Shown here piece after piece: positions 26,312 to 36,063 of a stretch of 64,000 bases of DNA. The stretch covers positions 298,842 through 362,841 of the forward strand of contig DPRR01000007.1 of NCBI GenBank assembly GCA_003538625.1. Reading direction: 5' to 3'. Source of the stretch: Ignavibacteriales bacterium (GTDB lineage: Bacteria; Bacteroidota; Ignavibacteria; Ignavibacteriales; Ignavibacteriaceae). Every line of letters begins with the position of its first letter. Position 1 is the stretch's first letter. The position numbers were made by a program, and so were the translations under genes. The notes under the pieces were generated by a model. That model did not search any database, had not been told where the DNA came from, and saw only the letters and a list, made by a program, of their open reading frames with translations.

Positions 26312-26559
26312 TAAATAATCCGGCTTTAGTTTAAAACCAATTTAGCTTGTTGATAAAATATTATAAAATAATTACTCCGCACTGATTAAGATCTCCTAAT
26401 AATTGCCAAGGCGCAATTCAAATATTTTATATAACTGTAGCATTTCATTTTTCTTTTAATAAGGTTGTAATAGTAATATTTCAATTAGTTAGAATCCAAA
26501 ACTGTTACACTTCATCACACAAACGCAAAATAATTTACTAAATCAGAGGAGATATAATT

Positions 26560-27282
26560 ATGGACATAACAAATCAAAATGTAACCACATCAATGCCTCG
26601 AATCGGCGATAAAGCGCCATCATTCAAAGCAGTAACAACTCAGGGAGATATAAATTTTCCTGAAGATTATTCCGGTAAATGGGTAATCCTTTTCAGTCAT
26701 CCGGCAGATTTTACACCTGTTTGTACATCCGAGTTTATGACTTTTGCAACGATGGAAAAACAATTTGAAGAAGCTAACTGTAAACTTGTTGGACTTTCAG
26801 TTGATGGACTTTACAGTCACATTGCATGGCTAAGAACTATAAAAGAAAAAATTGAATACAAGGGAATGAAAAATGTTGAAGTTAACTTTCCTTTAATTGA
26901 AGATATTACTATGAATGTTGCAAGAGCGTATGGAATGCTTCAACCGGGTGAAAGCACAACAAAGGCTGTACGCGCAGTTTTCTTCATCGATCCCAAGGGC
27001 GTAATTAGAACAATCATTTATTATCCATTAAGTGTTGGAAGAAACTTTGATGAGCTTTACAGGGTTTTAATTGCACTTAAAACAACAGAAGAGTTTAGTG
27101 TTGCAAGTCCTGCCGACTGGAGACCGGGTGATGATGTTATTATTCCTACGGCGGGTTCCTGCGGAACAGCAAAAAACCGCATGGAAGGTAAAGAAAAAGA
27201 TATGAAATGTTATGATTGGTTCTTCTGCACAAAACCAATTACAAAAGAAGAAGTTTTTAAGAAAGTATTAAATAAAAAATAG
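26560..27282 (+). CDS. Peroxiredoxin, Prx6/archaeal thioredoxin-peroxidase type
   Basis: 240 aa, with the long C-terminal domain of Prx6-type enzymes. The peroxidatic Cys is at about residue 55 in PADFTPVCTSEF. Three further Cys near residues 201, 217 and 223 (GSCGT, DMKCYDWFFCTK) match the archaeal-type two-Cys variant in which C-terminal cysteines resolve the sulfenic acid. It reduces peroxides in the cytoplasm. GAGGAGA precedes the ATG after a 248-bp promoter region. A strong terminator follows. Confidence 0.93.
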   Translation: MDITNQNVTTSMPRIGDKAPSFKAVTTQGDINFPEDYSGKWVILFSHPADFTPVCTSEFMTFATMEKQFEEANCKLVGLSVDGLYSHIAWLRTIKEKIEYKGMKNVEVNFPLIEDITMNVARAYGMLQPGESTTKAVRAVFFIDPKGVIRTIIYYPLSVGRNFDELYRVLIALKTTEEFSVASPADWRPGDDVIIPTAGSCGTAKNRMEGKEKDMKCYDWFFCTKPITKEEVFKKVLNKK

Positions 27283-27305
27283 CAAGTAATTTTCATTATT
27301 AATTT

Positions 27306-27340
27306 AAAGCCGCAGAAGAAATAACCTGCGGCTTTTTTGT
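27306..27340 (+). terminator. Rho-independent terminator after the peroxiredoxin gene
   Basis: Perfect 10-bp stem AAAGCCGCAG (27306-27315) / CTGCGGCTTT (27326-27335), 10-nt loop, then TTTG. Confidence 0.88.
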
Positions 27341-27403
27341 TGATGATATTATTACACTTCTTTATATTTCAAACAAATAACAATCAAAAATTAAAACCGG
27401 CTT

Positions 27404-28339
27404 ATGATTATGAAACTTAGTATTACAGCTGTTGTTATTATTTTATTTTCTTCAACAGCCTTTACTCAGGAAAAATCTGTTGAACCATTCCTTCCTCAAT
27501 TATTTTCTCAATTTCCAAATGTTCGGGATATAGCAATTACTTCTGAGGGAGATGAAATTTATTTTTCTGTTCAAAGCTATGCAGATGAGGTATCTTTCAT
27601 CGCAGCAAGTAAAAAAGAGAACAATAATTGGTCAGTTCCTGAAATAACAAACTTCTCCGGAAAGTTTTTTGATATAGAACCCTTTCTGTCAACAGATGGA
27701 TTGAGGTTATTCTTTGCATCAAACAGACCTTTACTTAATACTGAAAACAAAGCAAAAGACTTTGACATCTGGTATGTTCAGAGAGTTAGTAAGGATTCCG
27801 AGTGGTCAAATCCAATAAATATTGGGCAGCCAATAAATTCTTCAAATAATGAGTTCTATCCGTCTATTGCAGATAATAATAACCTTTACTTTACAAGTGA
27901 TGCTCCGCCATCCGAAGGTAAAGACAATATTTTTTTTAGCAGATGGGATAATGACAAATACTTACCGCCTGTATCTTTAAGTGACTCAATTAATACAACG
28001 GGGTATGAGTTTAATTCTTTTATTGCGCCGGATGAATCCTTTATTGTTTTTTCGGGATATCAGAGAGAAGATGGTTTGGGAAGCGGGGATTTATATATTA
28101 GTTACAAAGTTTCAGACAGTAACTGGACAAAGGCAAAGAATCTTGGAGAAGAAATCAATTCTGATAAAATGGATTACTGTCCATACATCGATACAAAAAC
28201 TAACACACTTTATTTTACAAGCAAGAGAAGTTTTGTCAATACCTCAAATAAGGGGTTTACTGCCTTAAAGGATTTTTTAATGGAGATGAAGAAATACGAA
28301 AATGGACTCAGCAGAATTTATAAAACAACTTTAAAGTAA
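27404..28339 (+). CDS. Secreted PD40/WD40-like beta-propeller protein
   Basis: 311 aa with a signal peptide (cleavage near FTQEK). Repeats of the PD40 type are clear: DGLRLFFASNRP, DNNNLYFTSDAPP, DESFIVFSGYQ and TKTNTLYFTSKRS, each with an Asp-turn and a strand. This fold is seen in TolB and many periplasmic or surface proteins. No enzymatic domain or sorting domain is seen. Role unknown. Confidence 0.8.
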   Translation: MIMKLSITAVVIILFSSTAFTQEKSVEPFLPQLFSQFPNVRDIAITSEGDEIYFSVQSYADEVSFIAASKKENNNWSVPEITNFSGKFFDIEPFLSTDGLRLFFASNRPLLNTENKAKDFDIWYVQRVSKDSEWSNPINIGQPINSSNNEFYPSIADNNNLYFTSDAPPSEGKDNIFFSRWDNDKYLPPVSLSDSINTTGYEFNSFIAPDESFIVFSGYQREDGLGSGDLYISYKVSDSNWTKAKNLGEEINSDKMDYCPYIDTKTNTLYFTSKRSFVNTSNKGFTALKDFLMEMKKYENGLSRIYKTTLK

Positions 28340-28354
28340 TAAAAGGACTGTTAT

Positions 28355-28999
28355 ATGTTTATCGGACATTTTGGCGCCGGCTTTGCAGGTAAAAAATTTG
28401 AAAAGACTGCTTCACTTGGAACTTATTTTATGGCAGCGCAATGGATTGACCTCATCTGGCCGATTTTGCTTTTACTTGGAGTTGAAAAAGCAGAAATTAA
28501 ACCGGGTATTTCTGCAGTTACTCCGCTTGATTTTACTTACTATCCATTCAGTCATAGTTTATTTGGGGTAATAGTTTGGGCTGTTTTGTTTGGAATGGTT
28601 TACTTTCTGATTAAAAAGAATTCCAGAGCAGCTATAATTCTTGCATTGCTTGTTGTAAGCCATTGGTTGCTTGATCTTGTAGTTCATATTCCTGATCTGC
28701 CAATCTTTCCCGGTTATAGCCTTAAAGTTGGTTTTGGATTATGGAACAGTTTTGCTGCAACATTAATTTTTGAGGGATTAGTTTTTGTACTGGGGGTTTA
28801 CCTTTACTATAAATCAACTAAGCCTAAAAATAAAATCGGGGTTTATTCGCTGATAGGATTAATTGTATTTTTGGTTGTAATGTATATCTCAAATCTTGTT
28901 GGTCCGCCTCCACCCTCTATTGAAATGATTGGTATTGTTGGCAATGCACAGTGGCTTATTGTTCTTTGGGGTTATTGGATTGATAAAAACCGGAAGTGA
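28355..28999 (+). CDS. Multi-pass membrane protein of the YdjM/DUF457 metal-dependent hydrolase-like type
   Basis: 214 aa with five or six membrane segments. His/Asp residues sit in FIGHFGAGFAGKK near the N-terminus, YPFSHSLFGVIVW (~66) and VSHWLLDLVVHIPDLP (~102), the arrangement of the LexA-regulated YdjM-like membrane hydrolases. Substrate unknown. Its last 53 bases and the next few recur at 36008-36063, after the block of secreted proteins, which suggests the gene neighbourhood was broken by an insertion or that a second copy was lost. Confidence 0.75.
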   Translation: MFIGHFGAGFAGKKFEKTASLGTYFMAAQWIDLIWPILLLLGVEKAEIKPGISAVTPLDFTYYPFSHSLFGVIVWAVLFGMVYFLIKKNSRAAIILALLVVSHWLLDLVVHIPDLPIFPGYSLKVGFGLWNSFAATLIFEGLVFVLGVYLYYKSTKPKNKIGVYSLIGLIVFLVVMYISNLVGPPPPSIEMIGIVGNAQWLIVLWGYWIDKNRK

Positions 29000-29002
29000 T
29001 AT
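28947..29002 (+). repeat. Left copy of a 56-bp direct repeat
   Basis: The 3' end of the membrane-hydrolase-like gene, from CACAGTGGCTTATTG to the base after its stop region. The right copy at 36008-36063 differs at three positions only. Confidence 0.9.
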
Positions 29003-29005
29003 AAA

Positions 29006-29026
29006 GCCGGAGCATTTCTCTCCGGC
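29006..29026. terminator. Hairpin between convergent genes
   Basis: Perfect 7-bp GC-rich stem GCCGGAG/CTCCGGC with a 7-nt loop. On the minus strand it is followed by TTTATAT, so it may end the minus-strand secreted-protein transcript; on the plus strand only A/T-rich sequence follows. Confidence 0.6.
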
Positions 29027-29057
29027 AATAAATTAAATTATTGAAACACGATATGGT

Positions 29058-31502
29058 TTACTTTAATAATATCATCTTCTTCGATTTTATGTAGCCACTT
29101 ACTTTAAGCTGATAAATATAAACACCGCTTGCAAGCGATGAAGCTACGCCTGTGGCGGAAAAGTTTACTTCGTACTTACCTGCTGCTTTATTCTCATTTA
29201 TCAATGCTGCTACTCTTCTTCCAAGAATATCATATACTTCCAATTGAACTAAGCCATCAACCGGCAAATCAAATTTGATGGTTGTACTTGGGTTGAAGGG
29301 GTTCGGGTAATTCTGGTAAAGTGTATATTCTTTTGGAATGTTTTCTTTCCAATTTTCTATACTTCCGGCTTTTCTTGTTCTTAATAATTCTCTTACTTTA
29401 CTTCCGTAATCATCAAACCCGCTTACATAATATTTACTTGCAACATTCTTGTTCAAAGTACTATCATCGGAAGTCAGTAATGAAGTGGTTAATGCATCGA
29501 TTGCACGATAAAGTGCTAAATCAGAATTGAAGTTTTGTTGTACGATCTGGTCAAAATTATTAATTGCCGTCCCATACTCTTTGGCTGATACAAGGCATAA
29601 ATTACTAAGATGAGTTAGAGTGCTCATAATTAAACTATCTGTTTGATTACTAATCTGTTGCAGATAATAAGATCTAAGTTCGAGAAAAGTTTCAGGCGAA
29701 CTATTTAGTATATTATTTATCGCATATATTTTGTTATAAGCTTCAAGACTTGACATCTCGTCACCATAATTCTGAACTATCCCTTCATATTCTTGTTTTG
29801 CTAAAGTGAGTTCGCCATTGTAAAAGTAGTTGTTTGCTAATGCGTACTTTAATTCAAATTCTGTTGGTTGCATGGGTCCAACACCGCTAGAATATACTGA
29901 GTCGTAAACTTCACCCAAGGAGTTTGATAAAAGCAGTATCTCACCCCCTCCGGGGGAAAATGTACATGGTTCTTCAAGATAACCATCGAATATTACATCG
30001 ATTCCCTGTCCAAATCTTCCTTCTGGATTATGTCCAAAAACAGGATGGTTGCCCCAATAATTTTTTTCGGCATAAACTTGCTCTTGTGATTCTTTTCCAT
30101 CCATTAAAATTACAAAATCGCAATTGTATTGTGGTTCATCCTCCCGATCATCAGCAATAGTATTGCAGCCCTTTTTTAAATCAATTGTTGATCTGATGAT
30201 AAAGATTTCCGGATTTGAAAGTAGGTTACATATTCCGTTTTCATGAATATTGTTATACCCCGTCAAAGGGTATTTTAGTTCGCCTACTTGTGTTTCTCCA
30301 AGATCGGGGTGCGAGTCCGAACTGACATACAAACCATAAGTAATGTTTCCGGTTATTTCATTTTCCGCAACACGCGGAGAAGATCCCCCCAATTCGATCC
30401 CATATGTGAATCCGGTAATTGTATTTTTACGGATTTCTCCATAACAGGATTCTTCAAATATTCCAGAACCTGGTGTGGTATTCCCATTTCCAAAAATATT
30501 GTTATTTATAATATAAGGATTGGTAACCTGACTCAAATTAATTCCTATTAAATTTTGTGCAGAGTTTGGATTACCAAGCAGGATATTTTGATAAATATCT
30601 ATCTGATCTCCCCGGTTTACATTTATGGCTTGTCGCCAAAAGTTAGTGATTGAATTACCTTTGATGGCAGGCCTTACCTCATCAACCTTCACTAAAATGA
30701 TACCATCATTGCAATCATTAATATTTGATCCTTTTATTGAAAGTGCTGTGAGTGATTCTGTTGCCTGATTAATAAAAATTGACTTATCAAATTTTTGAAA
30801 ATTACAGTCTTGTACTAATAACTGTCCTTCTCTTTCTTGTTCACCATATAAATATCTGGAATATAGATTTATACCTGTCCCACTTCTACCTGACCCATCA
30901 TTTACAAATTCACAATTATTAATATTAACCTCACTATTGTTAAGCAAGTCTATGCAAATAGCGGTTACATCATTAGATATAATTATCGTTGAATTTGAAA
31001 TATTTAGTAATTCAGTGTTTGAAATATATATGCCTTTCAACGCAGCATTATTGATATAACAACTGTGTATTTGAACACTTGAATAATTGATTCGTGAACC
31101 ATCAATTGAAATAGGAATTGTTTGTGATAAAAAATTTGTGTTTGAAATTGTAATATTCATTTCCTCATTAGCCGTAGAAGGAATAATATTAATTCCTCCA
31201 TTATTAAATTGACAATATTGTATCAAAAGATCACTTGAACCTTCATATTCGATTACTTTATTACTTGTGCTTAAATTGATAATTATGGGGTTTAATGAAC
31301 TGCCTGACATCACCAGGTTTTCATTAATTTTTATTTTACTGCCAGAATTAAAATTAAGGGTGGTTCCTTCATTCAATATTAATTGTGCGGTGTGAAGATT
31401 TGCAAGAATCGCTAAAGAGTTGGCCTGCAACTCAATAACACCATTTGAAATTAAAGCGCTTTCATCTTCAAAATTTATTACTACGCTTGGGGGGATTGTC
31501 AT
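29058..31502 (-). CDS. Parallel beta-helix secreted protein with T9SS sorting domain; probably the 3' part of a frameshifted gene
   Basis: 814 aa from an internal ATG, without a signal peptide. Residues 1-470 show right-handed beta-helix repeats (NSTIIISNDV, NPYIINNNIFG, SPRVAENEITGN), then a helical TPR-like stretch (~560-710), then the T9SS type A signature NYPNPFNPSTTIKFDLP and C-terminal KSKKMILLK. The same frame stays open upstream to about 31709, reading LYLENESELNIYNENKF and further beta-helix-like sequence, and joins the end of the next gene. So the real product is probably one ~1400-aa protein. Surface or extracellular, by type IX secretion. Confidence 0.75.
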   Translation of the reverse strand: MTIPPSVVINFEDESALISNGVIELQANSLAILANLHTAQLILNEGTTLNFNSGSKIKINENLVMSGSSLNPIIINLSTSNKVIEYEGSSDLLIQYCQFNNGGINIIPSTANEEMNITISNTNFLSQTIPISIDGSRINYSSVQIHSCYINNAALKGIYISNTELLNISNSTIIISNDVTAICIDLLNNSEVNINNCEFVNDGSGRSGTGINLYSRYLYGEQEREGQLLVQDCNFQKFDKSIFINQATESLTALSIKGSNINDCNDGIILVKVDEVRPAIKGNSITNFWRQAINVNRGDQIDIYQNILLGNPNSAQNLIGINLSQVTNPYIINNNIFGNGNTTPGSGIFEESCYGEIRKNTITGFTYGIELGGSSPRVAENEITGNITYGLYVSSDSHPDLGETQVGELKYPLTGYNNIHENGICNLLSNPEIFIIRSTIDLKKGCNTIADDREDEPQYNCDFVILMDGKESQEQVYAEKNYWGNHPVFGHNPEGRFGQGIDVIFDGYLEEPCTFSPGGGEILLLSNSLGEVYDSVYSSGVGPMQPTEFELKYALANNYFYNGELTLAKQEYEGIVQNYGDEMSSLEAYNKIYAINNILNSSPETFLELRSYYLQQISNQTDSLIMSTLTHLSNLCLVSAKEYGTAINNFDQIVQQNFNSDLALYRAIDALTTSLLTSDDSTLNKNVASKYYVSGFDDYGSKVRELLRTRKAGSIENWKENIPKEYTLYQNYPNPFNPSTTIKFDLPVDGLVQLEVYDILGRRVAALINENKAAGKYEVNFSATGVASSLASGVYIYQLKVSGYIKSKKMILLK

Positions 31503-31687
31503 TCCAATGACATTTAACCTGGAATTATGCTTAAAGTGTAATGATGAGCTACTTAGAAAATTAATTGTCCCATTGAAGAAATATTCAGATTTGCTAAAAG
31601 CATTTATTGATGTATTTTCATTTAAACTTACTGTCCCATTAACAATAAATTTATTTTCATTGTAGATATTTAGTTCAGATTCATTTT

Positions 31688-33262
31688 CTAAATAAAGATC
31701 CCTGAAATGATTGCACGGTTAAAGTCAAGAAAATTCAACGAAGAATTAGCCGCCACAATTAAACTATTGTTGACAATAAAACAACTGAATCCATAAAAAT
31801 TTACAGTTGAATTTTCTTCAATTATTAAATTACCATCAACTTTCAAATGAGCATTTTTAATAAAGTTAATATTAGATCCGGATGCTATTGTTAATGTTCT
31901 TCCCGGCGGGACATAGATTGCACATTCTATATTACTACTCGTAATGATTTCATCGGTTGTCAATGTGTCCGCACAAAAATCCCGGATTCTAAGTAGAGGA
32001 TCACCAATTACAATATTTTGCCTTCCTACCCAGGACATTCCAAGATATGCAGCATCAACAAAATTATAGCCTAATGAATATGCCGGGAAGAAAATTGAAT
32101 CTGCTACTATGACTCCAGGTTCGTAAGCGTGAGCAATGCCCCCGGTTCCTCCAGTCATAATAAACTCTGCTATTAGCCCTTGACTTGCTCTTCTTACATC
32201 AGGGTACTGCAAACTATTTCCATTAAAACTTTCAAACGTGTTTATTACAGCACCATTTTGGTAGTTAAAATTCAAATGTCGAAGATAATCGGAATTAAAT
32301 CCGGGGTGATGCGTACCCGGAGATGTATAACACATAACCGAATCTGATGATGGAATTATGATTGAGTAATTTGTTGAGTCGTACCGTACTGTTAGATCAA
32401 TACTTCGCAATAATTCATTTGATTTAATCATATCATCATCTCCTACCGCAGATAAACAGTTATCAATCACCCAAGACCCGTTTCCACTCATCGTTGGATG
32501 TGTTGATCTATCAATCATGCCAATTATATCTGAGTAACTAGGACCAGCAAGTCGTGAAACTAAGTATGAGAGAGTATCTAGTCCATTTACAAAATGATAT
32601 GGAAGAAAGCGATACTCCAAAGAATAACATTCATCCGCATTAAAATATGGATTACTAAATGTCTTATAAGTAGTGAAGTCAGTTATGAAATAATCGGGGT
32701 TTGCAAAACTTTTTGAAATAAATGTTAAAAGTCCATCTATTCCTGTCGATAGTACGATACCATTATCAGTCGGATTAGCCCAGTCAGCAGTGGTCTGTAA
32801 TTTAAATGGTACGTCCTGACATATAACAATGTACCTAATTATATCCTTTAATGGAACACCATTAACAAATCTCGTTATAAGTGCTGATCTAATTGGTTTA
32901 ACAATATAGTCGTTGAAATATATCCAGGCGTGGATTGTTGGGGTTGAGGAACCAGGAAACTCATTGGTTTTGTCTTTTATTAATTCAAACTGATGTGGGT
33001 AATCGTCTATAACTACTAAATGATCAACTCCTTCGTAAGAAATCGTTTTGTTTTCTAATTCATCCAGGGGTACTATATTAATATCAGGTATTCCCCGGGC
33101 ATTTTTGTAATAATTCATCACTGCCCTGGAAGAGTCAGACAATGAATTATATACGACAAGAACTTGAGTTGAATCTGGTAATCCAGCATAGGTAGGTAAT
33201 TGAGCTTCAGCAAAGTTAGTGTAAAGAAAAAAAGCTAATACTAGTAACGAATAGGTTTTCAT
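31688..33262 (-). CDS. TIGR03790-like secreted protein, N-terminal part of the frameshifted gene
   Basis: 524 aa with a signal peptide (cleavage near NFAEAQ). The stretch QVLVVYNSLSDSSRAVMNYY followed by RGIPDINIVPLD is the opening of the TIGR03790 family, caspase/gingipain-like in fold pattern; GGTGGIAHAYEP (~375) resembles its C-terminal conserved block. No catalytic Cys was identified. From ~445 the sequence turns to beta-helix repeats (NLIIEENSTVNFYG), which continue in the -1 frame downstream. It stops at a TAG (31688) inside that repeat region, with no sorting domain of its own. Confidence 0.75.
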   Translation of the reverse strand: MKTYSLLVLAFFLYTNFAEAQLPTYAGLPDSTQVLVVYNSLSDSSRAVMNYYKNARGIPDINIVPLDELENKTISYEGVDHLVVIDDYPHQFELIKDKTNEFPGSSTPTIHAWIYFNDYIVKPIRSALITRFVNGVPLKDIIRYIVICQDVPFKLQTTADWANPTDNGIVLSTGIDGLLTFISKSFANPDYFITDFTTYKTFSNPYFNADECYSLEYRFLPYHFVNGLDTLSYLVSRLAGPSYSDIIGMIDRSTHPTMSGNGSWVIDNCLSAVGDDDMIKSNELLRSIDLTVRYDSTNYSIIIPSSDSVMCYTSPGTHHPGFNSDYLRHLNFNYQNGAVINTFESFNGNSLQYPDVRRASQGLIAEFIMTGGTGGIAHAYEPGVIVADSIFFPAYSLGYNFVDAAYLGMSWVGRQNIVIGDPLLRIRDFCADTLTTDEIITSSNIECAIYVPPGRTLTIASGSNINFIKNAHLKVDGNLIIEENSTVNFYGFSCFIVNNSLIVAANSSLNFLDFNRAIISGIFI

Positions 33263-33312
33263 ACTATTCTCCGTATTTATTAAATGAAAAACTGCATCTA
33301 ATGCAGTGTATG

Positions 33313-35781
33313 TTACTTCAGTAAAATCAGTTTCTTAACATTTGAATATCCTTTGTTAGTTGTCATTCTATAAATATAAACTCCTGCAGCCAAGTTGCTC
33401 AAATTGATGTTAATATTATAACGCCCTTTATCAATCTCTTCATTTAATATTTCCATAACAAACTCTCCAACAATAGAAAACAGATTAATTTTAACATTCG
33501 TTCTAAATGGGATAGAAAATGCGATGCAAGTTGAAGGGTTAGCTGGATTAGGGAAATTTTGTGATAGTGTAAAATCATTAATTGCAACTGTTACTTCAAC
33601 AATATTGGAATAAGTAAAAGTTCCATCATAATCTAACTGTTGCAGTTGGTAGTAAATTTTATTATTGATAACGTTTTTATCAATGAATTCATACATATTA
33701 ATATCCGTTGTAGTTCCTTTTCCCTCTACAAAGGCAATGGTTTTCCAGTTTTTTTTATCAAGTGATTTTTTTACATAAAAACCGAGATTGTTTAACTCAC
33801 TTGCTGTCATCCATTTCAAAACTACTTGATCGTTTTGCGATTCTCCTTCAAAGGAGATTAATTCTATAGGAACATAACTTGTATCCAAGTATTTATAGAT
33901 AAGACCTTTATTGCCTGTAGAATAACCAAGATAGGGTAACGGGGCTTGAACTTTTCTTATCCCTACATTTCTTAATTCAAGAATCTCCTGCCATGTCCCT
34001 CCGTTATCAATTGTTTCATAGACTCCATCACCAATTATAAACCCATGCTGAGTATTAAGCCAGCCAAAGCTTCGCATTATATATTGCGAGCTTAATTGAT
34101 TAAACCAATTACTCCCAGAATCTGTTGTTCTATATAATTCTAGGAACTGAATTATAAATCCTGTTGAATCAACAAAATATATTTCATCTGGAAAGAATAT
34201 GGGTATATCAGTTCTCTCAACCCAGTTTTCACCCCCATTTGTTGTTTGCCAAACATATCTTGAAGTGGCCCAACCGTTCAAAGAATCTATAAAGAAAATA
34301 CTCGAAAAATTATCAGAAAGAAGAGTTAGCTGCGTAAACCAACTTTCACCTTGATTAGTAGATTTATATATATGTGAATCAATTGACCAGCCGACTGAAT
34401 CGTTTATAAAAAATACTTTTGTTCCTCCACCAGTATTAACCTGATACCAACTTTCACCTCCATTAGTAGTCTTGTATGACCCAGCAATAAATCCTACTAA
34501 ACTATCTAAAAAGAGTAAATCTTTTCCATAAGGTGCATCTTCAACTTTTTGAAAACTTATTCCACCGTCTTCAGTTTTATAGAGACCACCATTGACAACA
34601 TCATTACCAATCGCAAATCCTTTCATTTCATCTATAAAAAATACATCGGCAAAATTTACATTTAATATTAACTGTCTCCCTGTGGTAAAATCATCTTCTG
34701 TTTTTGTTATTGTAAGGTTGTCACCAACTCCATAACCCGTATTGCCGTTTAGTATTTCAAACTGCCATCTGCCTATTTCAAAATATGGAGTGCTAAACCA
34801 GCTTTGTCCTCTGTTGGTTGTTTTTCTTAAGTACAAACCATCCCCGGTAACATAGCCCGTATCTGTATTTAGAAAATAAATCCAATTTGCTCCTGCTGAA
34901 TATGGAAGATTGGTATTCTCTGTCCAGATTGTACCTCCATCACTGCTGTAAACATTCTTTCCAAATGACCCGCCTGCGGCTGCAATATGTAAGCTGTCTA
35001 TTACATCAATTGTGTATAAATCTCTGGTGTCTCCGGCTTGTGTCTGTGTCCAACCGTTACCTCCATCTGTTGTTTTTAACACTATTCCTCCTCCACAAGC
35101 AATCATTCCATAATTTTCATTAAGGAAATCGAGTGACCAGTAGTGTGCATTTAACCCTGCATTTACCGCCTGCCAGCTTAGTCCGGCATCAGTTGTTTTT
35201 AACAAAGTATTATTCATTCCACATATCCATCCTAGCATATTATTAAGCATCTGTACTCCCCATAAATCTATCCCGCTTCCGACTCCAGATGGAATTTGTT
35301 CAAAAGTTTCACCTCCATCTGAAGAACGAAGAATAAGTCCGTCATATCCTGAAGCAATAACTATTTCTCCATTATAAGAATGAACTTTAAGCAGTAGGGT
35401 TGTTGTGCTTGTTTCGCACACAGTCCAGCTATTTCCGCCATTAGTTGTTTTAATTATTGCTCCAAGATCACCGCAAGCCCAGCCGATATCTGGATTTATA
35501 AAGTCAATTCCAATGTAATCAACTCTTGGTACTTTGGGATTAAGTTCTGTCCAAATTCCTGTGCTTTGTAACGGAAATAATCTTCTTTTTTCTTCGTTAA
35601 GGTTTTTGCCGGAATATTTTTCATCGTAGGTTTGGTAACCCTGCTGCAGTTCTATGCCGCGGCGGTACTGTACCGGTTTTCCCTTTATTGTGTCCTGCTG
35701 CTGTTGTGCAAAGAGACTATCTGTATAAAATTGAATGGCTGTAACAAAAAGCAGGAAGAATAAAAACCTTAGTGATTTCAT
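33313..35781 (-). CDS. YCF48/BNR-repeat secreted protein with T9SS sorting domain
   Basis: 822 aa with a signal peptide (cleavage near SLFAQ). It is built of many YCF48-like propeller blades: the motif TTNGGNSW or a variant recurs about ten times (IIKTTNGGNSWT, LLKTTDAGLSWQ, VLKTTDGGNGWT, YKTTNGGESW), with F-x-D-x-x-x-G-W/F between. Near 650-740 lies a fibronectin-like domain (VVLKWMTASELNNLGFYVKKS) common in T9SS cargo, and the C-terminus carries NFPNPANPSTCIAFSIP and VKKLILLK. Extracellular or surface-bound; role unknown, possibly adhesive. First gene of the minus-strand block. Confidence 0.88.
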   Translation of the reverse strand: MKSLRFLFFLLFVTAIQFYTDSLFAQQQQDTIKGKPVQYRRGIELQQGYQTYDEKYSGKNLNEEKRRLFPLQSTGIWTELNPKVPRVDYIGIDFINPDIGWACGDLGAIIKTTNGGNSWTVCETSTTTLLLKVHSYNGEIVIASGYDGLILRSSDGGETFEQIPSGVGSGIDLWGVQMLNNMLGWICGMNNTLLKTTDAGLSWQAVNAGLNAHYWSLDFLNENYGMIACGGGIVLKTTDGGNGWTQTQAGDTRDLYTIDVIDSLHIAAAGGSFGKNVYSSDGGTIWTENTNLPYSAGANWIYFLNTDTGYVTGDGLYLRKTTNRGQSWFSTPYFEIGRWQFEILNGNTGYGVGDNLTITKTEDDFTTGRQLILNVNFADVFFIDEMKGFAIGNDVVNGGLYKTEDGGISFQKVEDAPYGKDLLFLDSLVGFIAGSYKTTNGGESWYQVNTGGGTKVFFINDSVGWSIDSHIYKSTNQGESWFTQLTLLSDNFSSIFFIDSLNGWATSRYVWQTTNGGENWVERTDIPIFFPDEIYFVDSTGFIIQFLELYRTTDSGSNWFNQLSSQYIMRSFGWLNTQHGFIIGDGVYETIDNGGTWQEILELRNVGIRKVQAPLPYLGYSTGNKGLIYKYLDTSYVPIELISFEGESQNDQVVLKWMTASELNNLGFYVKKSLDKKNWKTIAFVEGKGTTTDINMYEFIDKNVINNKIYYQLQQLDYDGTFTYSNIVEVTVAINDFTLSQNFPNPANPSTCIAFSIPFRTNVKINLFSIVGEFVMEILNEEIDKGRYNININLSNLAAGVYIYRMTTNKGYSNVKKLILLK

Positions 35782-36061
35782 CTCATTTTCCCTGAGGCTG
35801 GTAATTTTTGTTTATAAATTAACAAAAGGAAGTAAGAACGACAATAAACGTGTAATAAAATTATTATTTTCCAAATCCTTCTACAATGAAATTTCTCTAT
35901 ACAAATTATTGAATATTATTTTATTAATTTTGTTAAAAAGAAACTGTACTTCACTTAATCAATACTTCGACAATTCTTCCGGATAATCATCAGAATTGTC
36001 ATTATTTCACAGTGGCTTATCGTTCTTTGGGGTTATTGGATTGATAAAAACCGGGAATGAT
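35782..36061. other. Junction between secreted block and GIY-YIG gene
   Basis: 280 bp with no intact gene. It has the upstream region of the 822-aa gene, a perfect 9-bp inverted repeat GACAATTCT/AGAATTGTC (35969-35977, 35992-36000, 14-nt loop), and the right copy of the 56-bp direct repeat. Confidence 0.6.
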
Positions 36062-36063
36062 AT
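36008..36063 (+). pseudogene. Right copy of the 56-bp direct repeat: orphan 3' end of the membrane-hydrolase-like gene
   Basis: In frame it reads QWLIVLWGYWIDKNRE-stop, against QWLIVLWGYWIDKNRK-stop at the end of the gene at 28355-28999; 53 of 56 bases agree. Its stop is followed one base later by the ATG of the GIY-YIG gene, so it looks like the original upstream neighbour's tail. Confidence 0.8.

Noticed and set aside
35996..36061. Longer N-terminus for the GIY-YIG protein
   Set aside because: It reads the direct repeat in a frame other than that of its parent gene, and the natural start lies right after the repeat's stop.
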